From Variovorax sp. 54 (lineage in GTDB: Bacteria > Pseudomonadota > Gammaproteobacteria > Burkholderiales > Burkholderiaceae_C), in NCBI RefSeq assembly GCF_002754375.1, contig NZ_PEFF01000001.1, positions 6,403,501 through 6,467,500 of the forward strand: a stretch of DNA of 64,000 nucleotides. The letters are read 5' to 3'. Shown here piece by piece: positions 29,019-39,408 of the stretch (positions within the stretch are counted from its first letter, which is position 1; every line of letters begins with the position of its first letter). The notes under the pieces are model-generated. The model worked only from the letters and a program-made list of their open reading frames with translations. It ran no database searches and was not told where the DNA came from. Made by a program: the position numbers and the translations under genes.

Positions 29019-29604
29019 GCACGCCGGCCAGCCCGACCTGTTCGGCGAGGCGCCCGTCGCCGCCATCGAGGGCCTGCGCTACGAACCCGAATTCCTGTCG
29101 CGCGACGAAGAGGCCGATCTGCTGCGCATCGTGCAGGGCCTGCCGCTCAAGGAGATGCGCTACAAGGAATACACCGCGCGCCGGCGCGGCACCAGCTTCG
29201 GCGGCAGCTACGACTTCGACACCCACCGCCTCAAGCCCGGCGCGCCGCTGCCCGAGGTGCTGCATCCGCTGCGGGCCAAGGCCGCCGCCTGGGCCGGCGT
29301 CGCGCCCGAAGACTTCACGCACCTGCTGATCGCCGAGTACCGCCCCGGCACGCCGCTGGGCTGGCACCGCGACGTGCCCGACTTCGAGGACATCGTCGGC
29401 GTCTCGCTGCACGGCGATGCGGTGATGCAGTTCCGGCCGTACGTGCCCGCCTCCGGGCCGGCCGCGCTCGAGGTTCTCATCGAGCCGCGCTCCGTGTACC
29501 TGCTGCGCGGACCGGCGCGCTGGGCATGGCAGCACGCCATTGCGCCGACCGAGGCGCTGCGTTATTCGATCACCTTGCGCACCCGCTCGCACGCCAGGCG
29601 GTAG
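28996..29604 (+). CDS. alkB: AlkB-type 2-oxoglutarate/Fe(II) dioxygenase
   Basis: 202 residues from ATG 28996 inside the helicase end. It removes alkyl groups from damaged bases by oxidative dealkylation. Features: YKEYTARRRGTSFGGSYDF, LLIAEYRPGTPLGWHRDVPDFEDIVGVSL with the HxD iron ligands near 125, SVYLLRGPARWAWQHAI with the third His, and ALRYSITLRTR with the Arg residues that hold 2-oxoglutarate. It is closer to the AlkB2/AlkB-like group than to E. coli AlkB. It is translationally coupled to the helicase and so probably SOS-controlled. Confidence 0.9.
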   Translation: MRATRRLEHAGQPDLFGEAPVAAIEGLRYEPEFLSRDEEADLLRIVQGLPLKEMRYKEYTARRRGTSFGGSYDFDTHRLKPGAPLPEVLHPLRAKAAAWAGVAPEDFTHLLIAEYRPGTPLGWHRDVPDFEDIVGVSLHGDAVMQFRPYVPASGPAALEVLIEPRSVYLLRGPARWAWQHAIAPTEALRYSITLRTRSHARR

Positions 29605-29896
29605 TTGCGAAAATCGGCCAGATCGCCTGTCTGAAAGCAGGAATGCGCCAGGCACCACCAGCGAAAAGCGGACATTCCTTCGCCATCTGTGGCGGCAGCC
29701 GGACAACTTGCAATAGCCCTCCGGTGGCGCGGCCTTCGAGGAAGTCGCCAGCTTGCGCGACGTTGCCCTGAACGCACACGCTACGCCGCCCAACCTCAGT
29801 CATTGCACCTTCTTTTTGCTCGCGTCCCGGGCGTTTGCCGGGGCGCGTTCGCGTCGATACGATCCGCCGCCTTGCCCTCCAGAAAGGAACGCGCGG

Positions 29897-31312
29897 GTGC
29901 CTCCCTCGAACGTTTTCTCCCCCACGACCGCCCCCAGCGCTCCTGCCAACGCCAACGCGGACTGGCAACAACGCAGCCGCCGCCACGTCTGGCACCCCTG
30001 CACCCAGAGCATCCGCCTGGAGGTCGCGCCGCCGCTGCCCATTGCGCGCGGCGAGGGCGTCTGGCTGACCGACCACGAAGGCCGGCGCTACCTCGACGCC
30101 ACCAGCTCGTGGTGGGTCAACCTGTTCGGCCACGCCCACCCGGCGATCAATGCCGCGCTCAAGGCGCAGCTCGACACGCTGCCGCATGTGATGCTCGCGG
30201 GCTGCACGCACGCGCCCGCAGTCGAGCTGGCCGAGCGGCTGGCGGCGCTCACGGGCCACGCGCTGGGCCATTGCTTCTATGCCTCCGACGGCGCCTCGGC
30301 CGTGGAGATCGCGCTCAAGATGAGCTTCCACGCCTGGCGCAACGCGGGCCGCGCCGACAAGCGCCGCTTCGTGGCGCTGCGCGGCGGCTACCACGGCGAG
30401 ACGCTGGGCGCGCTGCACGTCACCGACGTGCCCGTGTTCCGCGACGCCTATGCGCCGCTGCTCGCCAGCGCGCACCTCGTGGCCTCGCCCGACGCGCGCG
30501 CCGCACGGCCCGGCGAAGACGCCGCTGCCGTGGCGAACCGCGCCGCCGACGAACTCGAGGCGCTGCTGGCCGCGCAGCACGACAGCATCGCCGCCGTGAT
30601 CGTCGAGCCGCTGGTGCAGTGCGCCACCGGCATGGCGATGCACGACCCGGCCTACCTGCGCCGCCTGCGCGCGCTGTGCGACTGCTTCGGCGTGCACCTG
30701 ATCGCCGACGAGATCGCGGTCGGCTGCGGGCGCACCGGCACCTTCTTCGCGTGCGAGCAGGCGGGCATCTGGCCCGACTTCCTGTGCCTGTCGAAAGGCA
30801 TCAGCGGCGGCTACCTGCCGCTGGCGCTGGTGATGACGCGCGACGCCATCTACCAGGGCTTCGTCGACGACGACGCCACGCGCAGCTTTCTGCATTCGCA
30901 TTCCTACACCGGCAATGCGCTGGCCTGCCGTGCGGCGCTCGCCACGCTCGACCTGTTCGACGCAGAAGACGCGTTGAACCGCAACAAGGATCGCGCCGCG
31001 CGCCTGTTCACCCGCCTGCGCGAAGGGCTGGCCGGCCAAGCCGTTGATCACCTGCGCCAGCGCGGAATGATCACGGCCTTCGACGTGCGCGCGCCCGGCC
31101 CGCGCTTCGCCGAGCGCTTCCACCTCGCGGCGCGCGACCACGGCCTGCTGATGCGACCCATCGGCGCGACCGTGTACCTGATGCCGCCGTATGCCATCGC
31201 CGACGACGAGATCGATCAACTGGTGGACGGCACGCTCGCGACGCTCAATGCCGTCACCACCGCATCCGGCGCCATTGCCGAAGAAGGAGTCCGCGATGCT
31301 GCGCTTGCTTGA
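29897..31312 (+). CDS. bioA: Adenosylmethionine-8-amino-7-oxononanoate aminotransferase
   Basis: 471 residues from GTG at 29897, behind AGAAAGGAA. Transfers the amino group of SAM to KAPA to give DAPA in biotin synthesis. Class III aminotransferase features: [71 protein letters not shown] and [18 protein letters not shown] with the PLP lysine. The frame open to 29753 has no start with similarity. Upstream 29605-29896 holds no convincing gene and probably the bio promoter. First gene of bioA-bioF-bioD; bioB and bioC are not in the window. Confidence 0.95.
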   Translation: MPPSNVFSPTTAPSAPANANADWQQRSRRHVWHPCTQSIRLEVAPPLPIARGEGVWLTDHEGRRYLDATSSWWVNLFGHAHPAINAALKAQLDTLPHVMLAGCTHAPAVELAERLAALTGHALGHCFYASDGASAVEIALKMSFHAWRNAGRADKRRFVALRGGYHGETLGALHVTDVPVFRDAYAPLLASAHLVASPDARAARPGEDAAAVANRAADELEALLAAQHDSIAAVIVEPLVQCATGMAMHDPAYLRRLRALCDCFGVHLIADEIAVGCGRTGTFFACEQAGIWPDFLCLSKGISGGYLPLALVMTRDAIYQGFVDDDATRSFLHSHSYTGNALACRAALATLDLFDAEDALNRNKDRAARLFTRLREGLAGQAVDHLRQRGMITAFDVRAPGPRFAERFHLAARDHGLLMRPIGATVYLMPPYAIADDEIDQLVDGTLATLNAVTTASGAIAEEGVRDAALA

Positions 31313-32528
31313 ACGCCTGCAGAACGAAATCACCGCACTCGACGCGCGCTCGCTGCGCCGCCGCCGGCAGATCGCCGAAACAGCCTGCGCGCCCGAGCAG
31401 ATCCTCACGCTGGCCGGCGCCACTGCGCCTCGCACCATGCTCGGCTTCAGCAGCAACGACTACCTGGGCCTGGCCGCGCACCCCGCGCTGGCCGAGGCGC
31501 TGGCCGAAGGCGCGGCGCGCTACGGCACGGGCAGCGGCGGCTCGCACCTCATCCTGGGCCACTCGCGCGCCCACGCGCAGCTCGAAGAACGGCTGGGCGA
31601 ATGGATGGCGCCGCACATTCCCGAGGCGCGCAGCCTGTTCTTCTGTACCGGCTACATGGCCAACCTGGCGGTGCTGTCGGCGCTGGGCGACGGCGAGGCG
31701 GTGATCTTCTCGGAGACGTTGAACCACGCCTCGCTGATCGACGGCGCGCGGCTGGCCCGTGCCCGCGTGGAGCGCTACCCGCACTGCGACCTGCAGGCGC
31801 TCGACGCGCAGCTCGCCGCCTGCGACGCGCCGGTCAAGATCATCGTGAGCGACGCCGTCTTCAGCATGGACGGCCACATCGCCCCGGTGGCCGGCCTGCT
31901 CGCGCTGGCCGAGCAACACGACGCCTGGCTGGTGATCGACGACGCGCACGGCTTCGGCGTGCTCGGCGCCACCGGGCGCGGCGCGCTGCAGGCGCTGGCG
32001 CTGCGCTCCGAGCGGCTGGTGCTCATCGGCACGCTGGGCAAGGCGGCCGGCGTGTCGGGCGCCTTCGTGGCGGCGCACCGCACGGTGATCGACTTTCTGG
32101 TGCAGCGCGCGCGGCCCTACATCTTCACCACGGCCGCGCCGCCGGCGGTGGCGCATGCACTGCTGACGAGCCTGGCGCTCATCGAGGGCGAGGAGGGCGT
32201 GCGCCGCCGCGCGCAGCTGCGTGCCCGCATCACGCAACTGCGCAGCGGCCTGAAGCAGGTGCTGCCCGTCGACGGCAGCGCCTGGCTGGCCGATTCGCCG
32301 ACCGCGATCCAGCCGCTCATCGTGGGCGACAACGCGCGCGCCATGCAGACCATGGAACGGCTCGACGCGCACGGCCTCCGGGTCGGCGCGATCCGTCCGC
32401 CGACCGTGCCCGCAGGCACCGCGCGGCTGCGCATCGCGCTCTCGGCGAGCCACACCGAGGCCGACGTGGCACGGCTGATCGGTGCGCTGGGCGAAGCCCT
32501 GGCCGAATCGTGGCCGGAGGCCGCATGA
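31296..32528 (+). CDS. bioF: 8-amino-7-oxononanoate synthase
   Basis: 410 residues; ATG 31296 behind AAGAAGGAG, overlapping bioA by 17 bases. PLP enzyme joining pimeloyl thioester and alanine to KAPA. Motifs: [76 protein letters not shown] and [15 protein letters not shown] with the PLP lysine. Length is slightly above typical because of an extra segment after [17 protein letters not shown]. Confidence 0.96.
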   Translation: MLRLLERLQNEITALDARSLRRRRQIAETACAPEQILTLAGATAPRTMLGFSSNDYLGLAAHPALAEALAEGAARYGTGSGGSHLILGHSRAHAQLEERLGEWMAPHIPEARSLFFCTGYMANLAVLSALGDGEAVIFSETLNHASLIDGARLARARVERYPHCDLQALDAQLAACDAPVKIIVSDAVFSMDGHIAPVAGLLALAEQHDAWLVIDDAHGFGVLGATGRGALQALALRSERLVLIGTLGKAAGVSGAFVAAHRTVIDFLVQRARPYIFTTAAPPAVAHALLTSLALIEGEEGVRRRAQLRARITQLRSGLKQVLPVDGSAWLADSPTAIQPLIVGDNARAMQTMERLDAHGLRVGAIRPPTVPAGTARLRIALSASHTEADVARLIGALGEALAESWPEAA

Positions 32529-33283
32529 CAACGACGGCAGCAGCGACACAGCGCCGCTGGTTCGTCACCGGCACCGACACCGGCGTCGGCAAGACGCTGG
32601 TGAGCAGCGCCATGCTCGCGTTGCTGGCCGCCTCGGGCCTGCGCGCGGTCGGCATGAAGCCGGTGGCGGCGGGGCTCGATGCCATCGATGGCGAATGGCG
32701 CAACGAAGACGTCGAGCGCCTGCAGGCGGCCGGCAACGTCGATGCGCCGCTCGCCTGGCGCTGCCCCTACGTGCTGAAGGCGCCCATGTCGCCGCACCTG
32801 GCGGCGCGGGAAGAGGGCGTGCATGTCTCGCTGCCCGTGCTGCTCGACGCCTTCGAGCGGCTGTCGGCGCAGGCCGATGCGGTGGTGGTCGAAGGCGTGG
32901 GCGGCTTCTGCGTGCCGTTGGGCGACGACCTCGACACCGCCGACCTCGCGGTGGCGCTGGGCCTGCCCGTGATCCTCGTGGTCGGGCTGCGGCTGGGCTG
33001 CCTCAACCACGCGCTGCTCACCGCCGAGGCGATCCGTGCGCGCGGGCTGGTGCTCGCGGGCTGGGTCGCGAGCGTGGTCGAGCCGCAGATGCTCTCGCCC
33101 GAGGGCAACCTGCAGACGCTGCGCGCCCGGCTCGGTGCGCCGCTGCTGGGCGTGGTGCCGCACCTGGCGGAACCCGAGGCCGCGCGCGCCGCCGAGCACC
33201 TCGACCTGCGCGCGCTGCGGGCGAGCGCGGCCCATGCCGCGCGTCGCACCGAGGCCCCGCTCGTGTCAGCCGCGACGGCCTGA
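32525..33283 (+). CDS. bioD: Dethiobiotin synthetase
   Basis: 252 residues, overlapping bioF by four bases (ATGA). ATP-dependent carboxylation of DAPA to dethiobiotin. Walker A is [21 protein letters not shown], the metal-binding [12 protein letters not shown] and the [18 protein letters not shown] block follow. The 3' end overlaps the convergent aldo/keto reductase gene by 18 bases. Confidence 0.95.
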   Translation: MTTTAAATQRRWFVTGTDTGVGKTLVSSAMLALLAASGLRAVGMKPVAAGLDAIDGEWRNEDVERLQAAGNVDAPLAWRCPYVLKAPMSPHLAAREEGVHVSLPVLLDAFERLSAQADAVVVEGVGGFCVPLGDDLDTADLAVALGLPVILVVGLRLGCLNHALLTAEAIRARGLVLAGWVASVVEPQMLSPEGNLQTLRARLGAPLLGVVPHLAEPEAARAAEHLDLRALRASAAHAARRTEAPLVSAATA

Positions 33284-34318
33284 GTCGATCAGCCGCTGGG
33301 CGCGCACGCCGCCCTGGCGCGTGAGCATCCAGCCCGGGTACTCGGGCGCCAGCGCGCTGGCGGTGTCGAGCGCCGCCAGCTCGTCGGCCGTGAGCTTCAC
33401 CTCGGTGGCGGCGATGTTGTCGTTCAGCTGGTCGATGCGCTTGGCGCCGACGATCACGCTGGTCACCACTGGCTGGTGCAGCAGCCAGGCCAGCGCGATC
33501 TGCGCCACCGACACGCCGCGTGGTTCGGCGAACTGACGCATGAGGTCGATGCAGTCGTAGGCGCGCTCCACGTTCACCGGCGGAAAGTCGAAGCTCGCGC
33601 GGCGGCTGCCTTCCGCGGTGGCCGTGTGGCGGTCGACCTTGCCGCTCAGCAGGCCGCCGGCCAGCGGGCTCCAGACCATCAGGCCGAGCTGTTCGCTGCG
33701 CAGCATCGGCACCAGCTCGCGCTCCAGGTCGCGCCCGGCCACGGTGTAGTAGGCCTGCAGCGACTCGAAGCGCGCGAGCCGGTCGCGCTCGGCAATGCCC
33801 AGCGCTTTCGCGATCTGCCACGCGGCCCAGTTCGACACGCCCACGTAGCGCACATGGCCCTGGCGCACGAGGTCGTCGAGCGCACGCACCGTTTCCTCGA
33901 TGGGCGTGAGCGGGTCGGTGCCGTGGATCTGGTACAGGTCGATGTGGTCGAGCTGCAGCCGCTTCAGGCTGGCCTTCACGCCGTCCATGATGTGATAGCG
34001 CGAGGCGCCGGCGGAGTTCACGCCCTTGCTGCCGGTCTCGCCGAGCACCTTGGTGGCGACCACCACGCGGTCGCGCGGCACCTTCAGGTTCTTCAGTGCC
34101 TGGCCGGTGATGGTTTCGGACAGGCCGTCGGAGTACACGTCGGCGGTGTCGATGAAGTTGATGCCGGCGTCGAGCGAGCGGCCGATGAGGCCTTCGGCCT
34201 CGCCTTGCTGCAGCTGGCCGATGTGGTCCCAGATGCCGGGCGCGCCGCCGAAGGTCATCGTGCCGAGGCAGAGTTCGGAAACCAGGAGGCCGGTGCGGCC
34301 GAATTTGCGGTATTGCAT
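33266..34318 (-). CDS. Aldo/keto reductase
   Basis: 350 residues from ATG 34318. NADPH-dependent carbonyl reductase of the YajO/tas-like group: [36 protein letters not shown] with catalytic Asp/Tyr, VVATKV with the Lys, and [17 protein letters not shown] with the His. [13 protein letters not shown] is the cofactor-binding end. The substrate is not known. Divergent from an AraC-type regulator 245 bases away, the usual arrangement for a regulated reductase. Confidence 0.92.
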   Translation of the reverse strand: MQYRKFGRTGLLVSELCLGTMTFGGAPGIWDHIGQLQQGEAEGLIGRSLDAGINFIDTADVYSDGLSETITGQALKNLKVPRDRVVVATKVLGETGSKGVNSAGASRYHIMDGVKASLKRLQLDHIDLYQIHGTDPLTPIEETVRALDDLVRQGHVRYVGVSNWAAWQIAKALGIAERDRLARFESLQAYYTVAGRDLERELVPMLRSEQLGLMVWSPLAGGLLSGKVDRHTATAEGSRRASFDFPPVNVERAYDCIDLMRQFAEPRGVSVAQIALAWLLHQPVVTSVIVGAKRIDQLNDNIAATEVKLTADELAALDTASALAPEYPGWMLTRQGGVRAQRLIDSGRRG

Positions 34319-34430
34319 CGAAAGTGGTCCTTTGCGTGAGGAGAGGCCGTCCGGCTTGCACGGTCTGCAGGAATGCCGGTGGTTGCGAAAAGTATCCGGC
34401 CGGCGCCCCCTGGCGGGCGAGCGCGTTTCT

Positions 34431-34443
34431 GCAAAGTCTTTGC
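34431..34443. promoter_or_regulatory. Inverted repeat GCAAAG-T-CTTTGC
   Basis: A perfect six-base palindrome in the divergent region between the aldo/keto reductase and the AraC regulator. A plausible operator, though AraC proteins more often use direct repeats. Confidence 0.3.
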
Positions 34444-34563
34444 CTATTCCTCCAGACCTCGCGCCGGGGCCGTGCAGATTCGAAGGTGCGGCGCTAAGCT
34501 GCGGGCAGCCCAATCCTCCATGGCCGTGACCGCGGCCGCGCCCCTTTTGTCAGAGGCCCACCC

Positions 34564-35556
34564 ATGTCCGACGAAACCCCCGACACCGCCACCGTCCTCG
34601 CCATGCCGATGCCGCTGGACCCCGAACTCGATGCCGCCCGCGAAGAGCTGGTGCAGCTCATCCGCCACATCACGCGCGGGCAGGACGGCACGGTCGAGTG
34701 CGCCGTGCCCGGCCTGCAGGTGCACTGCATCAGCAAGCCCGACGGCCCCAAGCACGGCTTCGCCACGCCGGCGCTCGGCCTCATTGCGCAGGGCTCCAAG
34801 CGGATCATCGTGGGCGACGACATCTACGTGTACGACCCGATGAACTACCTCGTCACCTCGGTCGACCTGCCGGTGTGCGGGCAGGTGTGCGTGACCAGCG
34901 AGAACGAGCCCTACCTGGGCGTGCGGCTGGAGCTGGCGGTCGACGAGATCGGCGACCTCATCGGCGACGAAAAACTGCCGGCCAAGGCCAATGCTCCGGC
35001 CTCGCGCGGCATGTACGTGAACCGCATCGCCATGCCGGTGCTGGAGCCCGTGCTGCGCCTGCTGCGGCTGCTCGACACGCCCGAAGACATTCCGATCATG
35101 GCGCCGCTCATCAAGCGCGAGATCATGTACCGGCTGCTGGTGAACGGCGAGGGCGCGCGGCTGCGCCAGATTGCGCTGCACGACAGCCACACGCAGCGCA
35201 TCGCCAAAGCCATCAGCGCGCTGCGCACGAACTACGCGCAGTCGCTGCGCGTGGAAGACATGGCGCGCGCGGTGCACATGAGCGTGTCGTCGTTCCACCA
35301 CCACTTCAAGGCCGTGACGGCGATGAGCCCGCTGCAGTACCAGAAGCAGCTGCGCCTGCAGGAAGCGCGCCGCCAGATGCTGATCGCCGGCACCGACGTG
35401 GCGAGCGCCGCGCACAACGTCGGCTACGAAAGCCCCTCGCAGTTTGCGCGCGAGTACGGCCGCATGTTCGGCGCGCCGCCGTTGCGCGACAAGCGGCGTT
35501 GGCTCGGCGAAGCCGGCAACGACGCGTTGGGTGCGGCGTCGATGGAAGCCGCATGA
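34564..35556 (+). CDS. AraC-family transcriptional regulator
   Basis: 330 residues. N-terminal AraC_N-type domain (GLQVHCISKPDGPKHGFATPALGLIAQGSKR, DPMNYLVTSVDLPV), then a C-terminal double HTH (about 220-315): VEDMARAVHMSVSSFHHHFKAVTAMSPLQYQKQLRLQEAR and VASAAHNVGYESPSQFAREY. This subfamily usually controls the neighbouring oxidoreductase, here the divergent aldo/keto reductase. The ligand is unknown. Confidence 0.92.
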   Translation: MSDETPDTATVLAMPMPLDPELDAAREELVQLIRHITRGQDGTVECAVPGLQVHCISKPDGPKHGFATPALGLIAQGSKRIIVGDDIYVYDPMNYLVTSVDLPVCGQVCVTSENEPYLGVRLELAVDEIGDLIGDEKLPAKANAPASRGMYVNRIAMPVLEPVLRLLRLLDTPEDIPIMAPLIKREIMYRLLVNGEGARLRQIALHDSHTQRIAKAISALRTNYAQSLRVEDMARAVHMSVSSFHHHFKAVTAMSPLQYQKQLRLQEARRQMLIAGTDVASAAHNVGYESPSQFAREYGRMFGAPPLRDKRRWLGEAGNDALGAASMEAA

Positions 35557-35591
35557 GCGAGGCCGCCGCCGCGCCCTGAGCCACAGCACGT

Positions 35592-36398
35592 TCAGCAGAG
35601 CGAGCGGTACTGCGAAGGCGTGAGGCCGCAGGATTGCTTCCACGCGCGCACCAGGTGCGCCGAATCGAAGAAGCCCGAGGCATGCGCGATGGCGGTGAGC
35701 GATTCGCCGCTCGTGCTGCACATCGCATGGCTTGCGAGCGTCAGGCGCACGGCCTGGCGCAGCAGGCGAAAGCTCAGGCCGGCCTGCGTGAAAGCGCGCT
35801 GCAGCGTGCGGCGTGAAGCGCCTACCGCATCGGCACATTGGTCCAGCTCGGCGAAGGGGTCGGCATACAGGCTGTCGACGCTGTCTCGCAACGCGGCGTT
35901 CGCATAGCCGAGTTCGCCGAAGTGGCGTGCGAGCGGCCTGATTTCGTCGTTGCGTTGGCGCAGCGGGCTGTCTGCGGCCATGAGGTGCGACACGCAGATC
36001 GCGCCCGCCTGCTCGCGCATCTCGTCTTGCAGCCCGGCAGCGCGCGTCTCGCGTTGCAGGCGAAGACCGGCATCGCAGGAGACCAGCGTTTCCACGCCCA
36101 GCGGCGCCATGCGGTTGAAGCCGTTCCATCGCATCTGGAAAGCGGATGCATCGTGGACCGTGCGCATCAGCTCTGCGACGGGGTTCGCATCGAGGGCCAT
36201 GAGCTGCAGCATGCGCCGCTCCGCGCGCTGCATGGCGCCTTGCCGCGTGGCGGCCTTCGCAACGGTCTGCGAATAGACATCGTGATCGGTGAGGCCATCG
36301 ACCACGCGCTCGACCGCCCAACGGAACAGCGAGGCCGGGGCATCGTCCGTGTCGGCAAAGGATTCGCCGAGCAGGTGATAGCTTTTCCAGTGCGTCAT
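35592..36398 (-). CDS. AraC-family transcriptional regulator
   Basis: 268 residues from ATG 36398. A poorly conserved N-terminal sensor half (MTHWKSYHLLGESFADTDDAPASLF) and a C-terminal HTH: DQCADAVGASRRTLQRAFTQAGLSFRLLRQAVRL, then LTAIAHASGFFDSAHLVRAWKQSCGLTPSQYR. Divergent from the amidase gene 114 bases away, which is its likeliest target. Confidence 0.85.
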   Translation of the reverse strand: MTHWKSYHLLGESFADTDDAPASLFRWAVERVVDGLTDHDVYSQTVAKAATRQGAMQRAERRMLQLMALDANPVAELMRTVHDASAFQMRWNGFNRMAPLGVETLVSCDAGLRLQRETRAAGLQDEMREQAGAICVSHLMAADSPLRQRNDEIRPLARHFGELGYANAALRDSVDSLYADPFAELDQCADAVGASRRTLQRAFTQAGLSFRLLRQAVRLTLASHAMCSTSGESLTAIAHASGFFDSAHLVRAWKQSCGLTPSQYRSLC

Positions 36399-36511
36399 GG
36401 TCTTGGGGAAGGTGGCCGGGATTCTAGTGACGGCCCGTGGCGCACAGATACAAGCCTCGGACGCAGGTCGCGAAAAACAATGCGGCTCCATTCATCAGGA
36501 GCGCATTCACC

Positions 36512-37984
36512 GTGGACAGACGTCAACTTCTTTCAAGCGCCGGCGCCAGCCTCGGCGGCATCGCCCTGGCCGGCTGCGCCGCCTTCGAGCGCCCGACGGC
36601 CGCGCGACGCGACGACTTCGCCGGCCTGGACGCCACCGCGCAGGCCGAACTGGTGCAGCGCCGCGAGGTCACGCCCGGCGAACTGCTCGAAGCAGCGATC
36701 GCGCGCATCGAGGCGCTCAACCCCAGGCTCAACGCCATCGTGACGCCGCTGTACGAGCGTGCGCGCGGCGAGGTTCGCACCCCGCTGCCGGCAGGACCAT
36801 TCCAGGGCGTGCCCTACGCCATCAAGGACATGCTGGACCTGCAGGGCACGCGCCGCACCTCGGGCTCGCGGCTGCTGGCGCGCAACATCTCGCAGGACAC
36901 CAGCGCGATCGTTGCGCGCTCCACGGCGGCAGGCCTCGTGATCCTGGGCAAGACGAACACGCCGGAGTTCGCGCTCAACGGCTCCACCGAGCCGGTGCTG
37001 TTCGGGCCTTCGCGCAATCCGTGGGACGCGGCGCGTTCCTCCGGCGGCTCGTCGGGCGGTGCCGCCGTCGCGGTGGCCTCGGGCATGGTGCCGATCGCGC
37101 ATGCCAGCGATGGCGGCGGCTCGATCCGCATTCCCGCGTCGTGCTGCGGTCTTTTCGGTCTCATGCCGAGCCGCAGCCGCATGGTCGGCTCGCGCGCCAC
37201 CGATTCAGGTGTGGATCATTGTGTGAGCCGCTCTGTGCGCGACAGCGCGCGCCTGTTCGCATGGAACCAGCGACAGGATGCACAGGCGCCGCTGAAACCC
37301 GCGCCGGTGCTCGAACCGCTGGGCGCACGGCGGCTGAAGATCGGCTTCTCGACCGCCAATGTGTTCGGGCAGCAAGCCACGCCTTCTGTTCGTTTAGCGC
37401 TCGAAGAAAGCGCAGGGCTCTGCGCGAGCATCGGCCACCATGTCGAACCGGCGCGCCTGCCCGTGGATGGCGAAGCGTTTTTCACGCATTTCATGGTGGC
37501 GTGGAGCAGCGGCGCCGATCACATGCGGCGCATGGCCGAGAAGCAGGGCCTGCGAGCCGAAGACGTGCTGGAGCCCTGGACGCTGTACCTCAGCGCGCAT
37601 TTCCGCAGGCAACCCGCCGATGCCGGTGCGAAGGCCGGTGTGTATTTCGCGGAACTCTCGCGGCGCTTCGACGCCTTCTTCCAGGCCTTCGATGTGATGC
37701 TGACACCGGTGCTTCACGAAGAGCCGCCCCCCTTGGGTTTCCTGGGGCCGGACGTGCCCGGTTCGCAGATGTTCGAGCGGCTCCTGACCTACGTGTCGTA
37801 TACGCCGATCCACAACGTGGCGGGCACGCCCGCGATGTCGGTGCCACTCGGCCAGAGTGCATCGGGCTTGCCCATCGGCAGCCAGTTCGCGGCACGCGTG
37901 GGCAACGAATCCACGCTGTTCGGCCTGGCCTTCGAGCTGGAGCGCGCCGCGCCCTGGGTGCAACGCAAACCGGGAGCCGTGTAG
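36512..37984 (+). CDS. Tat-type amidase-signature hydrolase, putative lipoprotein
   Basis: 490 residues from GTG 36512, behind CAGGAG. The N-terminus DRRQLLSSAGASLGGIALAGC carries a twin-arginine and a lipobox Cys, so export folded via Tat and lipidation are likely. Amidase-signature triad: VPYAIKDMLDL (Lys), SSGGSSGGAAVAVASG (cis-Ser) and DGGGSIRIPAS (nucleophile Ser). The C-terminal region (TPIHNVAGTPAMSVPLG) is typical. The amide substrate is unknown. An in-frame GTG at 36437 would bury the signal. Confidence 0.88.
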   Translation: MDRRQLLSSAGASLGGIALAGCAAFERPTAARRDDFAGLDATAQAELVQRREVTPGELLEAAIARIEALNPRLNAIVTPLYERARGEVRTPLPAGPFQGVPYAIKDMLDLQGTRRTSGSRLLARNISQDTSAIVARSTAAGLVILGKTNTPEFALNGSTEPVLFGPSRNPWDAARSSGGSSGGAAVAVASGMVPIAHASDGGGSIRIPASCCGLFGLMPSRSRMVGSRATDSGVDHCVSRSVRDSARLFAWNQRQDAQAPLKPAPVLEPLGARRLKIGFSTANVFGQQATPSVRLALEESAGLCASIGHHVEPARLPVDGEAFFTHFMVAWSSGADHMRRMAEKQGLRAEDVLEPWTLYLSAHFRRQPADAGAKAGVYFAELSRRFDAFFQAFDVMLTPVLHEEPPPLGFLGPDVPGSQMFERLLTYVSYTPIHNVAGTPAMSVPLGQSASGLPIGSQFAARVGNESTLFGLAFELERAAPWVQRKPGAV

Positions 37985-37997
37985 CAGGGCTCTGAGA

Positions 37998-38014
37998 GGG
38001 CGGAGGGTCCGCCC
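37998..38014. terminator. GC hairpin after the amidase gene, no T tract
   Basis: GGGCGGA and TCCGCCC around GGG, 14 bases after the stop. It could act with Rho or stabilise the 3' end. Confidence 0.4.
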
Positions 38015-38157
38015 GGCCAATCTTCCGACCTAGCACTTGCCGCGATTTCTTGCGTCGTCGTGGAAATGCAGGTTTCGCAAAATCTCGTTATCGTTTTGTT
38101 GCTGCAGCACCCCATCCGTCCGTGGAGGCGGGACTACTCAACAACTCGGAGAGATGC

Positions 38158-39387
38158 ATGCTTTGGGAAAAGAAGCTGGCGCAGTGGAGCGCCGCGGTTC
38201 GCGCACGGGCCAACCTGCCCGCGCGGCTCACCTTGTGGGACGGCCAGTCCTACGACTTCGGTGACTTCAGCGGGCCGGCGGTCACGCTGCACGTGAAATC
38301 GCCCGCGGCGCTGTCGCTGATGCTGCAGCCCACGCTCGACAACCTGGGCGAGGCCTACGTCAAGAGCAAGATCGACATCGAAGGCAAGCTCAGCGACGTG
38401 ATCGACATTGCCTACGGCCTGGCGAAGACCTCGCTCGACAAGCCCGGCGGTGCGCTGCAGAGCATGGCCCGCTACTTCGCGCACACCAAGTCGTCGGACA
38501 GGAAATCCATCGAGTACCACTACGACGTGTCGAACGCGTTCTACCAACTCTGGCTCGACGCGAACATGGTCTATTCGTGCGCCTACTTCGAGAACGGCGA
38601 CGAAGACCTGGCCACCGCGCAGCTGAAGAAAATAGACCACATCCTCACCAAGATCGAACTCAAGCCGGGGCAGACACTGCTCGACATCGGCTGCGGGTGG
38701 GGCGCGCTGGTGATCCGCGCGGCGCAGAAGTTCGGTGCGCGCTGCGTGGGCGTCACGCTGTCGCAGAACCAGTTCGACCTGGCGACCGAACGCGTGAAGG
38801 CCGCCGGCCTGCAAGACCGCATCGAGATCCGCCTGCAGGACTACCGCGACGTGACCGGCCAGTTCGACCGCATCACCAGCGTCGGCATGTTCGAGCATGT
38901 GGGCCGCAAGAACCTGCCCGAGTACTTCAGGCGCGTGCAACAGCTGCTGGCCGACGACGGCATCGTCATGAACCACGGCATCACCTCGTCCGACCCCGAG
39001 GGCGGCGGCGTATCGTACGGCGGCGGCGACTTCATCGACCGCTACGTGTTCCCCAACGGCGAGCTGCCGCACATCAGCCTCGCGCTGCAGGCCATGCAGC
39101 AGGGCGGGCTCGAAGCCTTCGACGTGGAGAACCTGCGCCGCCACTACGCGCAGACGCTGCGCCACTGGAGCGACGCCTACGAGGCCCATGCCGACGAGGC
39201 GCGTGCGCTGGTCGACGAAGAGAAGTTCCGCATCTGGCGCATCTACCTCGCGGGCTGCGCCTATGCCTTCGAGAACGACGACGTGGCGATCTACCAGATC
39301 GTCGGGCGCAAGGCGGGCAGGGCGGCAAGCACGCTGCCGTGGTCGCGCCGTTTTATCTACGAAGGCACATCGGCGCTGCGCGCCTGA
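38158..39387 (+). CDS. cfa: Cyclopropane-fatty-acyl-phospholipid synthase
   Basis: 409 residues from ATG 38158, behind CGGAGAG. Methylenates cis double bonds of membrane phospholipids with SAM. The N-terminal lipid-binding domain (about 1-110) precedes the methyltransferase: EYHYDVSNAFYQLWLD, MVYSCAYFENGDEDL, LLDIGCGWGALVIRAAQKFGA (SAM motif I), GVTLSQNQ, RITSVGMFEHVGRKNLPEYF and YVFPNGELPHIS. Length is slightly above E. coli Cfa. Induction under acid or stationary phase is usual for the family. Confidence 0.95.
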   Translation: MLWEKKLAQWSAAVRARANLPARLTLWDGQSYDFGDFSGPAVTLHVKSPAALSLMLQPTLDNLGEAYVKSKIDIEGKLSDVIDIAYGLAKTSLDKPGGALQSMARYFAHTKSSDRKSIEYHYDVSNAFYQLWLDANMVYSCAYFENGDEDLATAQLKKIDHILTKIELKPGQTLLDIGCGWGALVIRAAQKFGARCVGVTLSQNQFDLATERVKAAGLQDRIEIRLQDYRDVTGQFDRITSVGMFEHVGRKNLPEYFRRVQQLLADDGIVMNHGITSSDPEGGGVSYGGGDFIDRYVFPNGELPHISLALQAMQQGGLEAFDVENLRRHYAQTLRHWSDAYEAHADEARALVDEEKFRIWRIYLAGCAYAFENDDVAIYQIVGRKAGRAASTLPWSRRFIYEGTSALRA

Positions 39388-39408
39388 CCCGTCAAGGCCG
39401 CGTTGCGG

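Noticed and set aside
26633..29329. 898-codon plus-strand frame over the helicase
   Set aside because: Arg/Ala-rich shadow; the other frame carries all helicase motifs.
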